Translations under genes and position numbers: made by a program
Shown: positions 16,597 through 26,126 of the stretch, piece by piece
Layout of the letters: each line of letters begins with the position of its first letter
How positions within the stretch are numbered: the first letter of the stretch is position 1
Notes under the pieces: model-generated
Told to the model about the DNA's origin: nothing
Database searches by the model: none
What the model saw: only the letters and a program-made list of their open reading frames with translations
Assembly: GCA_003249025.1 (NCBI GenBank)
Contig: QBMH01000006.1
Coordinates: 1-64,000, forward strand
Source of the DNA: Leptolyngbya sp.
Lineage (GTDB): Bacteria; Cyanobacteriota; Cyanobacteriia; Leptolyngbyales; Leptolyngbyaceae
DNA: 64,000 nt
Direction: 5' to 3'

Positions 16597-17268
16597 TTAG
16601 GTAAACTGCTGACTTAAGGTTACAGGATTGTGAACGGTAATTTTCTTTTTGTGGATCGAAATCATGTTATCTTGCCGCAAGTCGCCCAGAAGCCGAGTAA
16701 CGGTCACGCGGGTGGAGCCAATTGCTTCTGCGATCGCCTGATGAGACAGCTTTAGGTCGATCGTAATCCCTTCTTTACTGGGCGTACCAAAATCGCGACA
16801 AAGAATCAACAAAAAGCTGACCAAGCGAGAACCCATATCTCGATGCGCCAACGTTTCAATCATCATTTCGGTCTGCAAAATCCGCGAAGATAAACCTTGC
16901 AGCAAGATCATTGATAGATCAGGATTATCCTTTAACGCCTTTTCTACCTGCTCAATGGGCACCGAAAGTAACTCTACCGGTGTGAATGCTACCGCATGAT
17001 AAAAGCGATCGGAACGATGCCCTGTAATCAGCGATAGCACCCCAAACACACTATTTTCTCTTAATAGCGCAACTGTAATTTCTTCTCCGGCTTCGTATAC
17101 CCTGGAAAGCTTAACGGCTCCCTTGACTAGAAAGTAGACGCGCTCAGCCGGATCGCCAGGGAAGAAAATCGTTTTGCCCCGCTCAAAGGACTCAACAACG
17201 GGTGGAAAAACCCCACTTCCCATCTGACGAAATACCGATGCCAGTGGTTTATCTTGCGTCACAACCAT
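16597..17268 (-). CDS. ntcA: Global nitrogen regulator NtcA (CRP/FNR family)
   Basis: A 223-residue transcription factor. It has an N-terminal cyclic-nucleotide-binding-type beta-roll (about 25-115; in NtcA it binds 2-oxoglutarate), a dimerisation helix (about 118-150) and a winged helix-turn-helix with recognition region [21 protein letters not shown] (in two parts, about 173-194). The sequence is very close to my memory of NtcA from other cyanobacteria. NtcA activates nitrogen-assimilation genes at GTAN8TAC sites. Two perfect sites lie 78 and 118 bases upstream of its ATG, consistent with autoregulation. The start is supported by AGGGG just upstream. Confidence 0.97.
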   Translation of the reverse strand: MVVTQDKPLASVFRQMGSGVFPPVVESFERGKTIFFPGDPAERVYFLVKGAVKLSRVYEAGEEITVALLRENSVFGVLSLITGHRSDRFYHAVAFTPVELLSVPIEQVEKALKDNPDLSMILLQGLSSRILQTEMMIETLAHRDMGSRLVSFLLILCRDFGTPSKEGITIDLKLSHQAIAEAIGSTRVTVTRLLGDLRQDNMISIHKKKITVHNPVTLSQQFT

Positions 17269-17345
17269 ATTCCCCTGCTCGGAGTCCTTAATTACGCTAT
17301 GCCAACCGTTTCATGAAACACGCTGAACAATAAACATTTAACTCT

Positions 17346-17359
17346 GTAACTTAGAATAC
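17346..17359. promoter_or_regulatory. NtcA box 1 (GTAN8TAC)
   Basis: GTAacttagaaTAC is a perfect palindromic match to the NtcA consensus, 78 bases upstream of the ntcA start codon. No canonical TAN3T element sits at the classic 22-base spacing, so activator class is uncertain. Confidence 0.8.
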
Positions 17360-17385
17360 TTAAACGTACTCTTAAAGGCTTTTTT

Positions 17386-17399
17386 GTACCCTTTGTTAC
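17386..17399. promoter_or_regulatory. NtcA box 2 (GTAN8TAC)
   Basis: GTAccctttgtTAC is a second perfect match, exactly 40 bases from box 1, about four helical turns. On the minus strand TATTCT follows at 27 bases, a possible -10 element. Confidence 0.75.
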
Positions 17400-17661
17400 A
17401 AAATTTGGCGATCGCTGCCAAGATGCAACAGGCTGAAATCACTCATCTACCGCTTTCTTAAACCATCATAAAAAGCCTAGGAAGTAACAGTATCTTAACC
17501 GTAGCTTAGCAAATTGAACAAAATTCATTGCAAAAATAATTACTGATACCCATTGAACTTATTTTTGCAGCCACCCTTAGAACTCCTGAACTAGTTTAGT
17601 GTGCTATCTTTATACCCCATATTTCAGTATCCTCATAGGTGCCCTCAAAGTATTGATCGCT

Positions 17662-18441
17662 ATGCTGGACTTGACTGGAAAAAATGCTCTTGTGACCGGA
17701 ATCGCCAATAATCGCTCGATCGCGTGGGGTATTGCCCAACAGCTTCACAAAGCCGGAGCGAACATTGGTATTTCCTATTTGCCTGATGAAAAAGGGAAGA
17801 TGGAAAAAAAGGTGGCTGAGTTAGTAGAACCGCTTAATCCCAGCGTATTTGTTCCACTCAACGTTCAAGATGATACTCAGATTCAATCCACCTTTGAAAC
17901 AGTGGGCGAGAAGTGGGGCAGAATCGACATTTTGATCCATTGTTTGGCGTTTGCCAACCGAGATGACCTGACTGGTGGCTTCGTAGAAACCTCTCGCTCA
18001 GGGTTTGCCACTGCCCTCGATATCAGCACCTACTCTCTGGTCAAGCTCTGTGGGGCAGCAAAACCGTTGATGACCGAAGGCGGCAGCATTGTCACACTCA
18101 CCTATTTAGGCGGCGTGCGGGTAATCCCCAACTACAACGTCATGGGTATTGCCAAAGCGGGCCTGGAAATGAGCGTCCGGTATTTAGCGGCAGAACTGGG
18201 TCCCCAAAATATTCGAGTCAATGGCATTTCTGCGGGACCCATTCGCACTTTGGCATCCTCTGCGGTTGGCGGTATTTTGGATATGATTCATCATGTGGAA
18301 GCCGTAGCACCCTTACGCCGCACCGTCACCCAAACAGAAGTGGGAAACACCGCCGCCTTTTTGTGCAGCGACTTATCGAGCGGGATGACCGGACAAATTC
18401 TCTATGTCGATGCGGGCTACGAGATTTTGGGCATGGCTTAG
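17662..18441 (+). CDS. fabI: Enoyl-[acyl-carrier-protein] reductase (NADH)
   Basis: A 259-residue short-chain dehydrogenase that performs the last reduction in each round of type II fatty-acid elongation. It shows the nucleotide-binding GIANNRSIAWGIA motif (about 13-25), the FabI-type catalytic pair Y158-x6-K165 (YNVMGIAK) with the upstream Y148, and the C-terminal GQILYVDAGY. Length is normal. I start at the ATG at 17662, since the 21 extra in-frame residues upstream do not match the family, whose members begin MLDLTGKNALVTGIAN. Divergent from ntcA, sharing the 393-base region with the two NtcA boxes. Confidence 0.95.
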   Translation: MLDLTGKNALVTGIANNRSIAWGIAQQLHKAGANIGISYLPDEKGKMEKKVAELVEPLNPSVFVPLNVQDDTQIQSTFETVGEKWGRIDILIHCLAFANRDDLTGGFVETSRSGFATALDISTYSLVKLCGAAKPLMTEGGSIVTLTYLGGVRVIPNYNVMGIAKAGLEMSVRYLAAELGPQNIRVNGISAGPIRTLASSAVGGILDMIHHVEAVAPLRRTVTQTEVGNTAAFLCSDLSSGMTGQILYVDAGYEILGMA

Positions 18442-18562
18442 GTGGGTTAAATCGGCATCAATAAAGGGGCAATCGCCCTCGATGAATCCTTCGTCAAACT
18501 CCACAGGATGGCGAGATGCGATACCCTTATCTAGAAACCATCCCTTCCACACAATAGCCTCC

Positions 18563-20914
18563 ATGAGCCAGACCCTCGATATCAGCCACCTCAATTCCTC
18601 TCAGCGTCGTGCCGTAGAACATTACTGTGGACCGCTGTTGGTAGTAGCAGGAGCGGGTTCTGGCAAAACGCGGGCGCTCACCTACCGGATTGCAAACCTA
18701 GTCTTAAATCATAAAGTTGACCCCGAAAACATCCTGGCGGTCACCTTCACCAACAAAGCCGCACGGGAAATGAAAGAGCGGATCGAAAAGCTATTTGCCG
18801 ATCAAAAAGCCCGCAACGATTTTGGCAAACCCTTGGATGCACTGTCGCCCAGTGAACAAACCCGGCTGAAATCTCACGTTTATAAAACGATTACCAAAGA
18901 GCTTTGGATCGGGACGTTTCATGCGCTTTGTGCCCGAATCTTACGGCTTGATATTGAAAAATATCAAGATAGTAACGGGCGCAAATGGACGCGCAATTTT
19001 TCGATTTTTGACGAATCAGATGCTCAAAGTTTAGTCAAAGAGATTGTCACCCAAAAACTCAACTTAGACGACAAGAAGTTTGAGCCAAAATCAGTTCGCT
19101 ATGCCATCAGCAACGCGAAAAATAAGAGCCTTTCGCCTCAAGATTTAGAAAAAGATCAGTCCAATTTTCGCGGACGGGTGATTGCGAATGTCTACAGCAT
19201 GTATCAAGACACGTTGTCGGCAAATAATGCCCTGGATTTTGACGACTTGATTCTTACGCCCGTCAATCTGTTGAAACAAAATGAGCAAGTCCGCGCCTAT
19301 TGGCACAAGCGATTTCGCCATGTGTTGGTGGATGAATATCAAGATACAAACCGGACGCAATACGATTTAATTAGTCTGCTTGTCACCAATGGCGAAAACT
19401 CTAATGCCTTTAGTGACTGGGACTATCGCTCGGTGTTTGTGGTGGGCGATGCGGATCAATCTATTTATTCATTTCGGGCGGCGGATTTCACCATTTTGAT
19501 GGGATTTCAGGATGATTTTGGCGATCGCCTGCATGACGACGACACCCGCACCATGGTGAAGCTGGAGGAAAACTACCGCTCCACGCGAAACATTTTAGAA
19601 GTCGCGAATCAACTAATCGACAACAACACTGAGCGTATCGATAAAGTTCTGAAGCCGACGCGGGGCGAGGGTGAACCGATCTTTTTATATCGCGCCGATG
19701 ACGAAACCTCAGAAGCAGAATTTGTTACCAATCAAATCCGCCAGTTAGAAGCGAAGCATCCTGAACTGCACTACGGCAAGTTTGCAATTTTGTATCGCAC
19801 TAATGCTCAGTCACGGGCGATGGAAGACTCGCTAGTGAAATTGGGAATTCCCTATAAAGTCGTGGGCGGACTACGGTTCTACGATCGCAAAGAAATTAAA
19901 GATGTATTGGGATATCTCAGAGCGATCGCCAACCCATTTGACAACATTAGCCTTTTGCGCGTGATCAACACGCCTCGTCGCGGCATCGGCAAAACCACGA
20001 TCGAGTCATTGGTCAAAGCTTCTCAAGAATTGGGCGTGCCACTCTGGGAAATTTTATCGGATGAAACCTCAGTCAAATCCTTAGCGGGTCGGTCTTCTAA
20101 GGGGGTGCTTCAATTTGCTCAGATTATTCAAAAATGGCGACAGGAATTAGATTCTTGTTCTGCTAGCGAAATTGCCCAGGGCGTACTCGAAGCGTCTGGC
20201 TACGTAGCAGACCTGAGAAACCAGGGAACCGATGAAGCCACCGATCGCCTGGAAAACGTACAGGAACTTTACAACGCCGTTCTGCAATTTGAAGAAAACA
20301 ACGATGATCCGAGCCTGCTGGGTTTTCTTGCCAGTGCATCATTAGCGTCTGACCTGGATAATTTAGGTGAGGAAGATCAAAAAGTCTCCTTAATGACGCT
20401 GCACTCCTCAAAGGGTTTGGAATTTCCAGTGGTGTTTTTAATCGGGTTGGAGCAAGGTTTATTTCCCAACTACCGTTCCATGGAAGATCCCGCTGCTTTA
20501 GAAGAAGAACGGCGGCTCTGCTACGTGGGGATTACCCGTGCCCAAGAGCGACTGTTTATTTCCTATGCGCGAGAACGGCGCTTGTATGGCACCCGCGAGC
20601 CTGCCAGTCCATCGCTTTTCTTGGCGGAGTTGCCTAGAGAATTACTTAATTCTAATGTGGCGGCGGCAATTCCTAATAAATGGACGAAGCCAATTTCTGA
20701 AATTCGTCGGAATAAAAGTGAATCGCGCAATATGCCCAACAGTCATGCGAATGATTGGAGTGTGGGCGATCGCCTAATTCATAAAGCGTTTGGTGAAGGG
20801 GAAGTGACCCGCATCTTTGGCGCAGGCAACAAAATTTGTTTGGCGGTTAAGTTCCCAGGATTGGGACAAAAGATTATTGATCCCAAAATGACCCCAATCC
20901 AACGGGAAGATTAG
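18563..20914 (+). CDS. pcrA: UvrD/PcrA-type superfamily 1 DNA helicase
   Basis: A 783-residue ATP-dependent 3'-5' helicase of repair and replication restart. Visible motifs are Q motif LNSSQRRAV (about 10-18), Walker A AGAGSGKT (29-36), motif Ia TFTNKAAREM, motif II DEYQDTN, motif III VGDADQSIYSFRGA-like, motif IV LEENYRST, and motifs V/VI (MTLHSSKGLEF and YVGITRAQERL). The C-terminal about 60 residues form a tudor-like domain (VGDRLIHKAFGEGEVTRI), as in PcrA. I start at the ATG at 18563; the longer frame from 18404 overlaps the end of fabI and encodes non-family sequence. The stop is two bases from the convergent CPBP protease stop. Confidence 0.95.
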   Translation: MSQTLDISHLNSSQRRAVEHYCGPLLVVAGAGSGKTRALTYRIANLVLNHKVDPENILAVTFTNKAAREMKERIEKLFADQKARNDFGKPLDALSPSEQTRLKSHVYKTITKELWIGTFHALCARILRLDIEKYQDSNGRKWTRNFSIFDESDAQSLVKEIVTQKLNLDDKKFEPKSVRYAISNAKNKSLSPQDLEKDQSNFRGRVIANVYSMYQDTLSANNALDFDDLILTPVNLLKQNEQVRAYWHKRFRHVLVDEYQDTNRTQYDLISLLVTNGENSNAFSDWDYRSVFVVGDADQSIYSFRAADFTILMGFQDDFGDRLHDDDTRTMVKLEENYRSTRNILEVANQLIDNNTERIDKVLKPTRGEGEPIFLYRADDETSEAEFVTNQIRQLEAKHPELHYGKFAILYRTNAQSRAMEDSLVKLGIPYKVVGGLRFYDRKEIKDVLGYLRAIANPFDNISLLRVINTPRRGIGKTTIESLVKASQELGVPLWEILSDETSVKSLAGRSSKGVLQFAQIIQKWRQELDSCSASEIAQGVLEASGYVADLRNQGTDEATDRLENVQELYNAVLQFEENNDDPSLLGFLASASLASDLDNLGEEDQKVSLMTLHSSKGLEFPVVFLIGLEQGLFPNYRSMEDPAALEEERRLCYVGITRAQERLFISYARERRLYGTREPASPSLFLAELPRELLNSNVAAAIPNKWTKPISEIRRNKSESRNMPNSHANDWSVGDRLIHKAFGEGEVTRIFGAGNKICLAVKFPGLGQKIIDPKMTPIQRED

Positions 20915-20916
20915 TC

Positions 20917-21774
20917 TTACCACTTTGAGTGAGCCAAGCGGCGTTGGGCATAGTATCGTGCCGCGATCGCCAATCCCAGTAAAAACAGAAACCCCATGAG
21001 TCCGACTAGAGGATTGCGATTAATGCCTGTAACCCAAGCAGGCACGCGATCGGTATATCGGGCAAGTTTACCCACTTCAATTAAGTAATTGCCCCAAACA
21101 AGCCCCGCATGTAGCCCAATTGGTAAACCAAGTCTGCCCCGCAGTCGTTTGAAGCCCCGATAGTCTTTTCCAGAGGGTTCATAGCTTGCCCGTTTTGCCC
21201 AAACGAGAGTAATTCCTAAACATACCAAGGATGGAAATGCCAATAAATTGAAATGAATCGCCGCAAACGCGATCGCGTTGAACCAAAGACAGCCTAAAGG
21301 CGTGTAGTCGCGCTGAAGTTCATCAAATAGCCAGCCGCGAAACAGCAATTCTTCGGCAAACGCGATCGCCAACGCTACTAACAATCCTTCCAGCAAAATT
21401 CTTGGAAAAAGAGCAGAGGGCGACTGCCACTCTACAAACCCAAATACTGTTTCCACCCCAAACAATAACCACAAACTGAAGAAGCCAACGCCTAAGCCAC
21501 TAGCAAGTTCTAAGCCAATGCGTCTGCTAAACTCCAGACCATATTGCCAAAAAATCCGGGGTTCTCGGTGAACGTGCTTTCCCCAAATTTTGACTAACCC
21601 AATAAAAATTAGGTACAGAACGATGAGCGTCAGGATGCTGGCAAGATTTTGATCGGCAATCAAAAACTGTCCCGCGATCGCAAACGGTGCCCACAGCAGC
21701 AACAAAACACCCACAAAAATAGCTACCCTCGCAGGTGCAGGATAACGGCTGATTTTAGACAAAAAAACCTTCAA
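20917..21774 (-). CDS. CPBP-family intramembrane glutamic endopeptidase
   Basis: A 285-residue polytopic membrane protein with about seven to eight helices. It contains the CPBP (CAAX/Abi) signatures: EELLFRG (motif 1, catalytic Glu pair at 141-142 and Arg at 146) and FAAIHFN (motif 2, His174). Relatives cleave within the membrane in CAAX processing, bacteriocin immunity or unknown roles; the substrate here is unknown. The start appears to be a TTG at 21774 with AGGA upstream. It begins 12 bases after the clpS stop on the same strand, so the two are likely co-transcribed, hinting at a joint role in proteolysis (inference). Confidence 0.85.
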   Translation of the reverse strand: MKVFLSKISRYPAPARVAIFVGVLLLLWAPFAIAGQFLIADQNLASILTLIVLYLIFIGLVKIWGKHVHREPRIFWQYGLEFSRRIGLELASGLGVGFFSLWLLFGVETVFGFVEWQSPSALFPRILLEGLLVALAIAFAEELLFRGWLFDELQRDYTPLGCLWFNAIAFAAIHFNLLAFPSLVCLGITLVWAKRASYEPSGKDYRGFKRLRGRLGLPIGLHAGLVWGNYLIEVGKLARYTDRVPAWVTGINRNPLVGLMGFLFLLGLAIAARYYAQRRLAHSKW

Positions 21775-21786
21775 TCCAACATCCTG

Positions 21787-22068
21787 TTATTCGTCTGGTT
21801 CAATGGTGCTGATTAAACCATGCATCTTTAAAGTTTCACAGTAAAATTCAGCATGTTCCTGCTCACAAGTAATCACCAATGCCAATCCATTAGTATGAGC
21901 CTCCATCATAATATCGACGGCTTGAGGCTGCGTCAGGTTTGGAACGGTGGTGATTAAAACCTGTACAACATGCTCCATAGAATTGAAATCATCATTATGC
22001 AGCAAGACCCGGTAGCGAGGGGCAAGCTTACGCACTGTTGAAGGTTTGGCAAGAGTTTCGACCGCCAC
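21787..22068 (-). CDS. clpS: ClpS, adaptor of the ClpAP/ClpCP protease
   Basis: A 93-residue adaptor that delivers N-degron substrates to the Clp ATPase. The conserved core begins YRVLLHNDDFNSMEHVV (about 19-35), where Asn/Asp residues line the N-end pocket, and includes EAHTNGLALVITCEQEHAEFY (in two parts, about 57-77). Length is typical. The start is a GTG at 22068 with AAAGGA upstream. Cyanobacteria often have two ClpS proteins; this one resembles the canonical ClpS1 type. It leads a probable two-gene unit with the CPBP protease. Confidence 0.93.
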   Translation of the reverse strand: MAVETLAKPSTVRKLAPRYRVLLHNDDFNSMEHVVQVLITTVPNLTQPQAVDIMMEAHTNGLALVITCEQEHAEFYCETLKMHGLISTIEPDE

Positions 22069-22400
22069 GACTTTAATCCTTTAAACTAACTATCTCAGAC
22101 TAACGAAAAGTTATTAATTTTAGATCACCTAATTGAAAGCATCTTGCCGAAAAAAGGTGAGACCTGCCAGCAACATATTTACATTACTTAACTTTATTTA
22201 TAACTCAATCTAAATAGAAGATCTCTATAGAAGTTTCAATTGAGCTAGAGTTTAGCCCATGCACATTCTAAGATAACTCTTTCTTATTTCAGATTCAGCC
22301 TAATAACCATCGTTGATTATAGGTTGCTTGCCCTAAAATCTTAGAAAGATGCGTATTGAATTGTATTGACCGTTTATGAACCACTTCGGAAAGTAAGATT
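22069..22400. other. Intergenic region between divergent clpS and ycf33
   Basis: These 332 AT-rich bases must hold the promoters of the divergent clpS and ycf33 genes. I see no coding pattern, strong hairpin or known operator. Confidence 0.5.
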
Positions 22401-22604
22401 ATGGAGAATTTTTGGAATACCGTCTCTAAATATCCAGTTTTTGTAGCTGGAACGATTTTGGGTGTGTTTTTGAATGCCGTGAAGCCGCTCGCACCGTTGC
22501 TCAAGAATCCTGTGACCGCGATCGCGCTAGGTGGGGTAGCCGTTGGCGGTTTTGCCTTTGTTGCTTTTACCCTGCGCGCCATGTTGGGATTGCAGCAACT
22601 TTAG
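22401..22604 (+). CDS. ycf33: DUF751/Ycf33-family small membrane protein
   Basis: A 67-residue protein with two hydrophobic segments (about 11-27 and 39-61) separated by a short LKNP turn. It matches the DUF751 family, whose plastid member is Ycf33. Function is not established. Start ATG at 22401. rbfA follows 51 bases later on the same strand, an arrangement I recall from other cyanobacteria. Confidence 0.85.
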   Translation: MENFWNTVSKYPVFVAGTILGVFLNAVKPLAPLLKNPVTAIALGGVAVGGFAFVAFTLRAMLGLQQL

Positions 22605-22655
22605 ATTAACCGCATTTTGGCTTCATAGGCATTCATTCAAAGGGAGAGTTGAACG

Positions 22656-23183
22656 ATGGCTACAGATCGACGCGTTGCCCGTGTTTCAGAACTGATTCGA
22701 CGGGAGGTCAGCCAAATGTTGCTGATGGATATTAAAGACGATCGCGTGGGCGCTGGCATGGTTAGCGTCACCGATGTCACCGTTGCAGGAGATTTGCAAC
22801 ACGCCAAGATTTTTGTCAGCATTTACGGTGACTCAGCCGCGAAAGCGGAGACAATGGAAGGGCTAAGAGCCGCTACAGGCTTTGTTCGCAGTGAGTTGGG
22901 ACAGCGGATTCGCCTCCGCCGGACTCCAGAAGTTACTTTCCTCGAAGATACTGGACTAGAACGGGGCGATCGCGTTCTCACCTTGCTGAATCAACTCAGC
23001 CAAGAGCGTCCACCCGACGATATTGAAGGGAAGGAAACCACCCCAACCCACCTCGCTGCCGAAACTGATGATGAAGCTCAAAGTAACTTATATGAGGACG
23101 ATGAGGAAGACGAATTTGAGGACGAGGAAGATGAATTCGAGGACGAGGAACTTGCAGACAGTCAACCAGCCATAAAACCATAG
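22656..23183 (+). CDS. rbfA: 30S ribosome-binding factor A
   Basis: A 175-residue ribosome maturation factor that binds the 30S subunit for 16S rRNA 5'-end processing and cold growth. The KH-type core (about 1-115) shows [37 protein letters not shown] and [20 protein letters not shown] strongly acidic tail (about 145-165), made of repeated E-D-E-E-D-E-F units, is encoded by a matching DNA repeat (about 23095-23155) and is longer than in most bacteria. The ATG is preceded by GGGAGAG. It sits between ycf33 and the GH3 gene. Confidence 0.95.
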   Translation: MATDRRVARVSELIRREVSQMLLMDIKDDRVGAGMVSVTDVTVAGDLQHAKIFVSIYGDSAAKAETMEGLRAATGFVRSELGQRIRLRRTPEVTFLEDTGLERGDRVLTLLNQLSQERPPDDIEGKETTPTHLAAETDDEAQSNLYEDDEEDEFEDEEDEFEDEELADSQPAIKP

Positions 23184-23225
23184 CAGCATATTCTGCTCCC
23201 CTGTTCTCTCTTCCCTGTTCCCTTT

Positions 23226-24863
23226 ATGCCTTCCTTCCTTCCTCACCTCGACTCGCTTTCCCTGGCTGCTCAGGTCGCTCAAATGGTCGTGGTGCGCGCC
23301 TCTGGCTACTTGTTTGATCATCAAATTCGCTACCCTGCCTGGGAGCCACCCGCAAAAACTCTGGAATCTTGGATGACTGACTTGGGCGTGGGTGGCGTGA
23401 TTTTGCTGGGGGGAAGTGCCGCAGAAGTGGCGCTGCGAACTCAGCAGTTGCAGGATTGGGCGCAGGTGCCCTTGCTGATTGCGGCGGATGTGGAAGAAGG
23501 GGTTGGGCAACGGTTTGCTGGGGCAACTTGGTTTCCGCCCCCGATGGCGATCGCGGCAGTCTATCAGCACAATCCCGCTCTGGCAATTCAATATGCTGAG
23601 CAAATGGCAGCCATCACCGCTCAGGAAGCTCAGGCGATCGGGTTAAATTGGGTGCTGGCTCCAGTGGTGGATGTCAACAATAATTCTGAGAATCCCGTGA
23701 TCAACGTGCGGGCATTTGGCGAAACTGTGGAAACAGTGAGTCAACTGGCAACAGCATTCATTCGAGGCGCAAAACCTTATCCCGTGTTGACGGTTGCTAA
23801 ACATTTTCCCGGTCACGGCGATACGACGGTCGATTCTCACTTAGAGCTTCCCGTGCTTCCTCACGATCTGGAGCGCTTGCAGCAGATTGAACTGCCGCCA
23901 TTTCAAGCCGCGATCGCGGCGGGTGTTGATTCGGTCATGAGTGCCCACCTAAAAATTCCAGCGCTTGATTCCACCTACCCCGCGACGCTCTCTCACCCAA
24001 TTTTGACGCATACATTACGCCAAAAACTTGGGTTTGAGGGCTTGATTGTCACCGATGCGCTGGTGATGGGCGCGATCGCCAATGGCTATGGTGCCAACGA
24101 AGCCGCCGTGCTTGCCGTAGAAGCGGGAGCCGATATTTTGCTGATGCCCGTTGACCCAGCAGGTGCAATTCAAGCAGTGTGCAGCGCTGTAGAGTCGGGA
24201 CGAATTGCGGCTGAACGAATTCGAGAGTCTGTAGAGCGGATTTGGACGGCGAAACAAAAGGCGTGTGCGCCGCCTCTAAAGGAAACGACTTCCCATGCAT
24301 GGGAGTCGTTTCAGCCAATGGTGCAAGCCAAAGATTTGACGACCCAGTTGGCGCAACCCAGGGCGATCACGCTGGTTGACTCAATTTTGCAAGACTCGCA
24401 GAAAATTTATACGCCTGGTTTATCGCGCTTGGCTAATCGCCCCCTACAAGGCAATCGAAATTTAGTTATTTTAGACGATGCCTTAGAACGTGATCTGATT
24501 GGAAACTTTACGCCAGCAGTGACCATTCCTGCCAGCAAGGGCTATCAGCTACAGCTAATCGATTCCCATACTCCTCAGGATGCGCTCAATGGCTCCAGCA
24601 CTCACCATCAACCGACCTTGCTACAACTGTTTATTCGAGGGAATCCGTTTCGGGGCAGTGCTGGACTAAATGAAACTGCTCAAGCGTGGCTGCACTTTCT
24701 GATCGACTCCGAGCAACTGCAAGCCTTGGTCATTTATGGCAGCCCGTATATTCTTGATCAATTTGTCCCAGCCTTGCCGCTTGATGTTCCCTATGTGTTT
24801 AGCTACGGACAAATGCCCCAAGCTCAGGCGATCACCCTCGAAGCCCTCTTTTTAATGGCGTAG
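23226..24863 (+). CDS. nagZ: Glycoside hydrolase family 3 beta-N-acetylglucosaminidase-like protein
   Basis: A 545-residue protein. The N-terminal about 345 residues are a GH3 TIM barrel with the NagZ signature KHFPGHGDT (192-200) followed by VDSH, whose His acts in acid/base catalysis, and the nucleophile Asp in VTDALVMGA (D277). NagZ trims GlcNAc from peptidoglycan fragments during wall recycling. The C-terminal about 190 residues form an additional GH3 C-terminal-like alpha/beta domain absent from the short E. coli enzyme. No signal peptide is seen, so cytoplasmic action is expected. It follows rbfA by 42 bases. Confidence 0.88.
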   Translation: MPSFLPHLDSLSLAAQVAQMVVVRASGYLFDHQIRYPAWEPPAKTLESWMTDLGVGGVILLGGSAAEVALRTQQLQDWAQVPLLIAADVEEGVGQRFAGATWFPPPMAIAAVYQHNPALAIQYAEQMAAITAQEAQAIGLNWVLAPVVDVNNNSENPVINVRAFGETVETVSQLATAFIRGAKPYPVLTVAKHFPGHGDTTVDSHLELPVLPHDLERLQQIELPPFQAAIAAGVDSVMSAHLKIPALDSTYPATLSHPILTHTLRQKLGFEGLIVTDALVMGAIANGYGANEAAVLAVEAGADILLMPVDPAGAIQAVCSAVESGRIAAERIRESVERIWTAKQKACAPPLKETTSHAWESFQPMVQAKDLTTQLAQPRAITLVDSILQDSQKIYTPGLSRLANRPLQGNRNLVILDDALERDLIGNFTPAVTIPASKGYQLQLIDSHTPQDALNGSSTHHQPTLLQLFIRGNPFRGSAGLNETAQAWLHFLIDSEQLQALVIYGSPYILDQFVPALPLDVPYVFSYGQMPQAQAITLEALFLMA

Positions 24864-24933
24864 ATCAATGGCATATAAATGAGTCATCCTTTCCGTTACG
24901 ATGAGAGCTTTAAAGCGTGATTAAATCGGCATC

Positions 24934-26022
24934 ATGGGCAATACTTTCGGTCATTTGTTTCGAGTTACAACCTTTGGCGAATCCCATGGCGGCGGTGTGG
25001 GCGTTGTGATTGATGGGTGTCCGCCCCGTTTGGAGATTTCAACGGAAGAGATTCAGTTTGAACTCGATCGCCGTCGCCCTGGTCAAAGTAAGATCACCAC
25101 GCCGCGCAAAGAAGCCGATCGCTGCGAGATTTTGTCTGGCATGTTTGAAGGGAAAACCACTGGCACCCCCATTTCAATTCTGGTGCGAAACCAAGACCAG
25201 CGATCGCAGGATTATGACGAAATGGCGGTGACATATCGTCCGTCCCATGCCGACGCTACCTATGATGCCAAATACGGCATTCGCAACTATCAGGGCGGCG
25301 GACGCTCTTCTGCACGGGAAACGATTGGGCGCGTGGCGGCGGGGGCGATCGCCAAAGCGATTCTGCGCCAAGTGGCTGGCGTGGAAATTATTGCCTATGT
25401 GAAGCGGATTAAAGATTTAGAAGGGGCGATCAACCCAGAAACCGTCACCTTAGAGCAGGTGGAAAGTAACATTGTCCGATGTCCCGATGACGAAGCAGCA
25501 GTGCAGATGATCGAACTGATTGAGCGCTTTCGTGATCAGGGCGATTCTTTGGGCGGGGTCGTTGAGTGTGTGGCGCGGCATGTGCCTAAAGGGTTGGGAA
25601 TGCCCGTATTTGACAAGTTAGAAGCCGATCTGGCAAAAGCGGTGATGTCTTTACCGGCGACCAAAGGCTTTGAAATTGGTTCGGGTTTTGCCGGAACGCT
25701 GATGGCTGGCAGCGAACACAACGACGAATTTTATACCGATGATCACGGCAATATTCGCACGGTCACGAATCGCTCTGGCGGGGTGCAGGGCGGCATTTCC
25801 AACGGTGAAAACATCCTGATTCGGGTTGCCTTCAAACCCACCGCCACGATTCGCAAGGAACAAAAAACCGTGACGAGCGGGGGGGAAGCAGTGACTTTGG
25901 CAGCCAAAGGGCGGCATGATCCCTGCGTGCTGCCCCGTGCGGTGCCGATGGTGGAAGCAATGGTGGCATTGGTACTCTGTGACCATCTGCTGCGCCAACA
26001 AGGACAGTGTGGCGTACTGTGA
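24934..26022 (+). CDS. aroC: Chorismate synthase
   Basis: A 362-residue enzyme converting 5-enolpyruvylshikimate-3-phosphate to chorismate, the last step of the shikimate pathway, with reduced FMN as cofactor. The three signatures are present: [16 protein letters not shown] (about 12-27), [17 protein letters not shown] (about 104-120) and [13 protein letters not shown] (about 280-292). Length is normal. The start at 24934 fits the family's [10 protein letters not shown]-terminus. The stop codon lies at the start of a 14-base tandem repeat. Confidence 0.97.
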   Translation: MGNTFGHLFRVTTFGESHGGGVGVVIDGCPPRLEISTEEIQFELDRRRPGQSKITTPRKEADRCEILSGMFEGKTTGTPISILVRNQDQRSQDYDEMAVTYRPSHADATYDAKYGIRNYQGGGRSSARETIGRVAAGAIAKAILRQVAGVEIIAYVKRIKDLEGAINPETVTLEQVESNIVRCPDDEAAVQMIELIERFRDQGDSLGGVVECVARHVPKGLGMPVFDKLEADLAKAVMSLPATKGFEIGSGFAGTLMAGSEHNDEFYTDDHGNIRTVTNRSGGVQGGISNGENILIRVAFKPTATIRKEQKTVTSGGEAVTLAAKGRHDPCVLPRAVPMVEAMVALVLCDHLLRQQGQCGVL

Positions 26023-26046
26023 TTTTTGACTTGTGATTTTTGACTG
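26019..26046. repeat. 14-bp tandem repeat across the aroC stop codon
   Basis: GTGATTTTTGACTT (26019-26032) is followed by a near-identical copy (26033-26046) differing at its last base. The first copy contains the aroC TGA stop. Another 7/14-base-type STRR. Confidence 0.75.
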
Positions 26047-26126
26047 ATCAACACCAACTCTCAACGGCGTTATCCCATCGATCAATCGGGGCACACTAAG
26101 CTCTGAAGGCGCACTGGTTTAACGCT

